Assembly: GCA_028583605.1 (NCBI GenBank)
Contig: CM053329.1
Coordinates: forward strand, 36,083,992 to 36,147,991
Origin: Dastarcus helophoroides
Taxonomy: Eukaryota > Arthropoda > Insecta > Coleoptera > Bothrideridae
DNA length: 64,000 nt
Direction: 5' to 3'
In this document: positions 57,601-64,000 of the stretch, one piece after another
How the letters are laid out: each line of letters starts with the position of its first letter
How positions within the stretch are numbered: the stretch's first letter is position 1
Notes under the pieces: model-generated
The model's input: the letters and a program-made list of their open reading frames with translations, nothing else
The model's database searches: none
Told to the model about the DNA's origin: nothing
Made by a program: the position numbers and the translations under genes

Positions 57601-60600
57601 CAAGAGGGGAACTATAAAATATTATTAATGATCTTGCAAAATTACCACTAAATCTCATTCCTCGTAAATGTCTTCTAGTAATTTTATTCACAGTTTAACG
57701 ATTCAAGTCTGATCTGGTATAATTTTTAAATTAGTAGTATTAAACGCTTTGATAAGATTACATGTAAATTCCTTTATCGTAGAACATTCTCAGAACGTAT
57801 GATTTTGCGGTATTACTTCCTGATCTCACCACTATTTTCTTGTGATCTATAAACAAGATTAACTTTATGGACTTGCTAATGGACTTGGCTAGTTCAGAAA
57901 ACGTATTATCTGCGGATAGCCCTGCAACCAGTCTTTATTTTAAACCGATTCCAGTTCTTACCAACATTTTCGCATTGTAGCGGTGGTCGGAAAGAAATTG
58001 CCAATATTTCTTTGCTATAATTAAATCAGCGGGCGAGGTGTTGCAATAACTCATTCGCATCGGCTATCAAATTGTAGTTATTCCAGTTCAATGAAGAGAG
58101 CCAATTTATGAGAGATTGAATGAATCTGGTTGAATTAAAGTAATCAGCGGCTGCACTTCTGCAGTAATTGCCGCCGATGGAGCTCTATATAAATCGTTTG
58201 ACATTTTAAACAAATCGATCTAATTCGCACCATGAACCGTGGGACGTAGCTCCAACTGGGTGGTATGCTTTACCACCAACATCAAGACTTCTTCATACTT
58301 CCTGGAAGTTGCTCTTTTATTCGTGACTTAAACTTTCAACCCTCTACATCAATATAAATTTAGCAGTAATAAATTACTTCATGCTATAACTTCATAATAC
58401 TCTATAATACAGTTAACTAGCTGCTTTAAGTGGGTGGTATGTGTGAGGTAGGGCAGGGCTCCTTTTTGGAAGCAGATCTGAATATGTTGAAACTTCATTA
58501 AAACAAGTGAATATTTTAAATGTTGGGCGCTTCCACAAGATTGGAAGTCTTACCTAAGAAATAGACCAACACGAGAAATATCAGGTTAAAAATGTGTTAG
58601 CTATGTCGAAACCTTTGTATAGAAAGTACTTAATAAATCATGTACGAATTAACGACAGTATTCTTTACCTTGATGAGGGTTTACTTCTTCGTTTCTTTTG
58701 AAAGTTTCTGATTCGATTAAATTTATCCTTATTGGCCTGCATAACTTTGGCACTAATTACTCTAAATTTAGTAATTATTGTGCTTATTTTTGCATGTCTT
58801 GTTATAAATTAGCAGGCCTTGGCCCCCAGATCCTGCGCTTGTTGAAGCTTGATTAATGAACTTTAGGAATCCAGTTTTACTGTAATATGAGCTTTATATA
58901 TCATCGGCTTATATACCGGCACGTACTTAGGCTGTATATTACAGTTGACGCAGATGCTTTAGCAATTTGTCTCCTAAACATTCCAATTGTTAGATTTATA
59001 TTTTTTATATTAATTTATTTGCCTCTTACGAAAAAATTATCAAAAGTCATTAATCAATATTAAAAGCTTCTATGTTTGGTGTGAAATTAATGCGCAATGA
59101 CACTAAGCTTAAGAGGATATTTTATATTTATGTGCATTTCTTTCAAAATATTAAATTTATTGCAAGGTTAATTTGGAATATTTTGAATAATATTTTCCAG
59201 GAATTAACTGGTCTTACGAAGTATGTTTTCTTTTTGCAGTAAAACGAACCCATAATTTAAAATTTCACAATTAACTTGAGCGATGACTCAATCTATTTAC
59301 CACTATTGATACGTAATTTAGTGGAATAGAAATTTATTTAGAAAAAAACCGATTAAATAGTGCAAATCATCTGTTTGAAAAAAGTATTTGTTATATACTA
59401 GGTCAACATCGAAAATGATGGTCCATCATATGTTCTGTAATGCTGCATTACTATTTTATTAAAATGATAATTAATTATACTAAAGCTTCAAGCTGACTAG
59501 TAAAAGTAAAACAATTGCGAACAAACCAGCTAAATGTTAAACGGTGGAAAGCAACATAAATTTACGTCAGGGGGTGAAACCAAGCTCACGATAGTTTATT
59601 ATTTATAATAAAACCGATATTTCTGCAATCTGAATACAAAACATCGTGACATTATGATCGACCAGCCAATCTTATTGCAGGAACTTGTTATTTTAGATAG
59701 CTTTCACTTTCAATGCGATCAGGGTGCTATTCAGGCCGTTTTAATGACTCCGTGACAGTCATTCGTGACATCACTCTCTATAGAGTACATTTTGAGCTTA
59801 AATGGGTCACGATTGTTTCTTAGTAACGTGCCCAATTGATCTGCTTGGTGCAAATATTATTTTAATCATTTCTTAGATGCCATTACGTTTACGACAACGA
59901 TTTTTATCTAGGTTCAGGAGTTATGAGGCTAAATTATCGGCAATTTAATTCTATGCAATAAGAAATAATTTTGTCTAAGCATCCCGTGTTTAAAATAGTA
60001 GTAATTATGTGGGAAGTAATGAATCTTTGGTTTGGAATAGACCATATTTGTCTGCGATTTATCAACATTAGGTGATCGCTGAGGGCATTTCTGCAAACAT
60101 ACGTACAATTAGAAGATATTCTCTAATGACACAAAGATCGATTACAACCACATTTCTCTAATTACGACGCATAAACGATAATCATACAGCAACGTAGTCT
60201 GAGTAAGCGTAAATAATTTAAACTTAAATTCCTCGGAGTGTATAAACATTTCGAATCTCTTAGGCGCTTAGTTGTTAATGTTTTAAGTAAAAGGACCATA
60301 GACCGCGTCCAAATTAAGGTAATAAGTAATTGTACCAAATTTGGTAACCTTTAGCATTTAACAGGCATCCTGGTGACCCTTTGTTTCCCCAGAGGCCAGT
60401 TTATGATCCGGCGACTTCACCATTTTGTCGCGTAATTTTAATTCATCGCAAAACCCCATAATATTTTGGACACGTCGCTCTGTAATATCCGATTGAAGTT
60501 CTGAAGGGCTTCCAACATCCTTTTTAGTCACAGAAGAAGAGCGTAACAACAACGGGGGACACTAAACTACGGAGGTTACGCTGCAGGGCGCCTGCGTGCT

Positions 60601-60914
60601 CATCAGTGGTTGAGTACCCTAACGTTATTTTTTAAGTTTATTTATTTATTATTATTTTTTGCAAGGGGTGAAGTGTTCGCTTAGTTTCCAAATAAAAATA
60701 TTAAAGAACATTTCTTTGGATGACACAGAAAAAATAAAATTGCACTAAAAAACAATTTTTAGCAAAAATGATGAAATTTTTTTAACAACGCCAAAGCCGA
60801 GTTTCGGAAAAAACTCGAAAATTTCAAAAAACGGATATTTGCAAAAAAAGACGAAATTTTCTGAAAAAAATTCTTTGGAGAAAGTCGAGATTGGTATTAG
60901 TGTTGCATAAGTTT
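57601..60914. other. Unique DNA, no gene recognised
   Basis: Moderately AT-rich with no tandem structure and no recognisable protein motif. A 64-codon frame at 60358-60552 (minus) is hydrophilic but not identified. Confidence 0.45.
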
Positions 60915-61125
60915 GAGGAAATGGACTGGTCCATTGGTTATCTTTTAAAAAATGATATAAAAATCTTAGCGTGTGAAAATTAAAAACCACAACAACAGTT
61001 GCTCTAAAAATTGATACAAAAAGCTTGTCCTCTGAAACCAAGAAAGATTAAACACAGCAAATATTGTTGTCTTTTTTAATGTTTCTTGGTTTCAGGAGAC
61101 AAGATATTTACTATCAATTTTTTTA
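60915..61125. mobile_element. Rearranged copy of the palindromic element family
   Basis: It contains the family end 'ggactggtccattggttatc' (about 60923) and then 'acaacaacagttgctct' (about 60990). After that comes a palindrome in which 61024-61052 ('cttgtcctctgaaaccaag') is mirrored by 61071-61103 ('cttggtttcaggagacaag'). The ribozyme stem is not recognisable. I could not define target duplications. Confidence 0.65.
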
Positions 61126-61559
61126 ATAATGTAGCATGAAAATGTAGGGTTCAATTTTTTTCAAAGTAAGAATTAGTGTGTCATGCTAACAGATGCCTGA
61201 AAACTGAAAACTGCTTCGTTTCCGAGATACTGGGGTTACATTTTTTTTAAGAGTCTCTGTAACACTCTGTATTTTAGAAACGAAACGTTTTTCGATCCTA
61301 TATTAATATGAGATCAGATTAATGTTGTTTTTTTTATTTTCCCAATACGCATTACACTGGCCTACACTCAATTTGGTGCCTAAGATTTTAGGCCTGATTT
61401 TGGGTATATTTTGTGAGCTGATACGAAAATATCAGTCACATTTTTCACATCAGCCTCTCGTTTATAAGAAAGAAGAAAAACACACATTTCTCCAAAAATA
61501 TCAATTTATTTGGAAATTATACATCAAGGAAAATTTTTTTTGAGTGATTTTCTTGAGTG
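61126..61559. other. AT-rich DNA, no gene recognised
   Basis: The frame at 61322-61543 has no identifiable motif. Confidence 0.45.
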
Positions 61560-63193
61560 AGATTGTCCTGGGCAATCACGCATAAGTCCCCAGCAATAAT
61601 CAGCCATCATATGAACATCCCATCTGCCTTGGTACCTGTGTTCCATTGTTTTCATATCTTAGTGGAAACGTTGACCTTGTTCTTCAGCTAAAATCTCCTA
61701 AATTATGCTCAAAATGATCAATATGATCATGGAGGTAGTGCACTTTCAAGCTCATATTATAGCCCAAATTTTTGAAGTTCAGCAGCATTTCCTCGACTAA
61801 ATGTTTGTAGTTGTCTGCCTTATGGTTACCAAGAAAGTTCATGTATAACAACAACAAAAGATTTCCACGCCAGTTTTTCTATTTCAGTCATTGAAGCTTC
61901 AAAAACCGTAGAACTTTTAATCAATGGACGTATCTGAGGCCCATCAAAAATTCCTGCCTTTAATTTCTCAGTACTCAATCCAGGAAATTTTTGAGACAAG
62001 AACTGGAAGCATTGACCATTTTTGTCAAGAGCTTTAACAAATTGTGTCGTGAGCCCTAATTTTATGTGCAAAGGTGGAAGAATGATTTTTTTTCGTGAGA
62101 CTAAAGGCTGGTTTATGACATTCTTTTCACCCAGAACAAGATTTCTGACAGGCCAATTTTTTTGAGTCCAATGACTAGACCTAGCTCGACTGTCCTAGAA
62201 ACACATGAAACAAGGGCATTTTGTATAACCACTCTGTTGGCCCAACAGAAAATTGACCATCTTCAAGTCGACACAAATCACCCAATCATGTTCAGAATAC
62301 TTTATTTTTTCTAAAAGAATTGATATTACCTTGTATTCTTCTTTTATAGATGTAAAATGAGCAAGTGGAATAGGAGCACATTTATTGTCATGGTGTAAAA
62401 GGACTGCTTTGAGACTTCTTTTACTGCTGTCGATAAAAATACGCCAATCACTTGCATGATTAAGTCTTCAAGTCCATTAAAGTCATCAATCGGTTCACGT
62501 CATGACAATACACCAAATTTTCATCAGAAGACAAAAATTGTAGTAAGTGTTGTTCTCTTGTGCGATAGGAAGTAATTTTTACAGTGGAAGAAAGGCAATT
62601 TTTTTCTTTCAATCTTGATGATAGCAACTCAGCACGCTCTTTTGAAAGATATAAGTCTCTGATAAGATCACTAAGCTCATCTTGTAAAAAAGTTTTAGGA
62701 TTTGATGTTTCTCCACAGTAGTCAGAATTATCATCATCTTCTTCTTCAGAAATTTCCATTTCATCCTCCTCACATTCCTGAACTTCCCGATGAAAAGCTG
62801 GTATTGGAACGGTGTCTGAATGAGGAAAAGGTCTTACAGCTGATGGGATATTGGGGTACTTTCACTTGCTGCGGTTGTTTTTGTTAATGCCTGTTACACT
62901 CGTAACAATCGTCATGATCATTTTTTTTGTTCTTGCCAAATCATTGGGATCCCAAACTTCAAAGATTTGCGCGTTCCTTTTTTCCACTGCCGCAAATGTT
63001 CAATGCAAATCTTACAGACAATGTGTGGCACCCATACTTTATCTTGATTGCCAATTTCAATATCAAAGTAAGCAGAATACAAGCCCATTAACGTGTCATT
63101 AATCAGTTTCCGTTGATCTTTCATTACGTACTCACCGCATATGTAACAAAACATATCAAGATCGTTACTGCAACATCTCAACTGACTTTCCAT
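61560..63193 (-). pseudogene. Pseudogene of an arthropod multi-copy protein family of unknown function
   Basis: On the minus strand the copy begins MESQLRCCSNDLDMFCYICG (63193) with CxxC pairs and 'HIVCKICIEHLRQWKKG', which looks like a small zinc-binding N-terminus. It continues 'FGIPMIWQEQ', a spacer, 'DELSDLIRDLYLSKERAELL' and 'SSRLKEKN' (62759-62460 frame). Later come 'HIKLGLTTQFVKALDKNGQC' (62071-61826 frame), 'MSLKVHYLHDHIDHFEHNLG' and finally 'YQGRWDVHMMADYCWGLMRD' near 61640-61570. I recognise this order from a large uncharacterised family repeated in many arthropod genomes; its function is unknown to me. No intron is evident. Frames change repeatedly and stops are frequent, so this copy is dead. 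A transposon-linked origin is possible but not shown here. Confidence 0.75.
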
Positions 63194-63581
63194 AATAAAT
63201 TTTTACTATTAATGTCATAAAAGTGATTATCAGAGTGACTGATTTTGAATAAAACCGGAAAAAAATTAAAATAAGAATTATAGGTAAACTCGAGCTGTCA
63301 TCTGACATCTAGTAGCAGTAATAAAGTTTACACTACCTACCTTACCGACTACAGATACGGACAGAGCTGCACCAAACCAAAAAGTTTTTTTTTGTAGACC
63401 AGTGTTATTTTTAAAATACCTCATCCAGAAAATGAACAAAAGGAAATTGAACGAAGGTTAAAAAATGGGAATTAGGGCGTCGAGAGTGTGCTCATACTCC
63501 TAGACACGTTAGGTGGGGATATCACCTGACTTCCTGTGCGCAAATAAATTTCGTTCTCTCTGTTCGTCAGTTGCAATTACA
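63194..63581. other. Spacer and probable 5' part of the second mariner element
   Basis: The segment from about 63470 ('gggaattagggcgtcg') up to the ATG at 63582 is probably the untranslated 5' part of the mariner element that follows. I could not confirm the terminal repeat because the right end lies outside the window. Confidence 0.4.
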
Positions 63582-64000
63582 ATGAGCGAGTAAGAAATTT
63601 ATCCGCACGTTGCGCAGCGCATTATTATTAAATTTCTTGACGTTAAAGGTGTAAAACCCGCCGAAATTCTTTATAGACTGGAAGTCCAGTTTGGGGATAC
63701 TTGTTTGAAGAAAACTCAATGTGTATAAATGGCACAAAACATTTTTGGAAGGACGAACTTAAGTTGAAAATGAACCCCATGCCCGTCGTATTCGGACCAG
63801 TGTGATTGCGGGCAAGCTTGTCGCTCAACACCATTTGGAACGTGAAAGAAGGTTAATGCTGGCTACTCCTGCCAGCTATTGGATAAAGCAAAACCTGCAT
63901 ATCGGTGGAAGAGGCGCGAATTTTTGGTCAGAAATGTGATTTTGCTTCACAACAATGCCTGCCTCCACTCAGCGAATCCAAAAATTAGGGGAAATGCATT
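63582..64000 (+). pseudogene. Second mariner-like transposase remnant, runs off the window
   Basis: The frame starts MSE and hits a TAA at codon 4, then 'EIYPHVAQRIIIKFLDVKG' and 'VKPAEILYRLEVQFGDTCL', the N-terminal helix-turn-helix region of a mariner-family transposase. After 'KKTQCV' the frame is broken. Near 63930-63980 it jumps to 'VILLHNNACLHSANPKI', corresponding to the second-Asp region (family form H-D-N-A; here the Asp is Asn). A large internal deletion must separate these parts. It differs clearly from the mariner at 12927-14229. The 3' end is beyond the window. Confidence 0.8.

Overview
This window looks like non-coding, transposon-rich chromosomal DNA of an arthropod, most probably an insect. 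The evidence is mariner transposase remnants, Jockey-like, RTE-like and other non-LTR retrotransposon fragments, hAT-type elements with 8-bp target duplications, a decayed copy of an arthropod multi-copy protein family, and a short run of TTAGG-type telomeric repeats. I found no intact protein-coding gene, no rRNA or tRNA gene and no bacterial gene organisation. Nearly all open reading frames are chance or repeat shadows in AT-rich DNA; every coding region I recognise is broken.

Layout. 1-2580: plain AT-rich DNA. 2580-9125: a large higher-order satellite array, interrupted at 8306-8717 by a 5'-truncated non-LTR insert. About 10975-11044: a hammerhead-ribozyme motif on the minus strand. 11100-12900: AT-rich simple sequence holding a 150-bp palindromic insert. 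12927-14229: a dead mariner. 14230-16750: unique DNA. 16761-21072: a 4.3-kb hAT-like non-autonomous element filled with low-complexity DNA and carrying a 250-bp palindromic insert with hammerhead-like motifs. About 23450-27490: a 200-bp-period tandem array and a duplicated block. 28828-30652: an element with terminal inverted repeats of about 600 bp. 30700-34800: low-complexity DNA with a third palindromic-element remnant and a 935-bp segment between 55-bp direct repeats. 35079-35393: a foldback element. 36561-44812: an 8.25-kb hAT-like element filled with tandem repeats (476-bp units, a 1.5-kb duplication) and a 236-bp insert containing a third, broken hammerhead-like motif. 45921-48430: a Jockey-like retrotransposon pseudogene (minus). 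49540-57600: diverged, partly tandem repeats built from the C-terminal part of one non-LTR element, interrupted by a 2.0-kb reverse-transcriptase copy (50418-52417, minus) and an RTE-like fragment (52600-53560, plus). 57600-60900: unique DNA. 61560-63193: a minus-strand pseudogene of the arthropod multi-copy family. 63582-64000: a second mariner remnant, cut by the window edge.

The most interesting theme is a set of short inserts carrying hammerhead-type self-cleaving ribozyme architecture in three sequence families. In each, the position of stem III is a six-base palindrome (ACTAGT, ACCGGT or ACGCGT). Three palindromic inserts, two of them with the motif, have 11-14 bp target duplications. 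This fits remnants of Penelope-like retroelements or related ribozyme-bearing retroelements. The second theme is that two hAT-type elements have become containers for kilobases of AT-rich tandem DNA. All calls come from reading the sequence by eye; no alignment, folding program or database was used.
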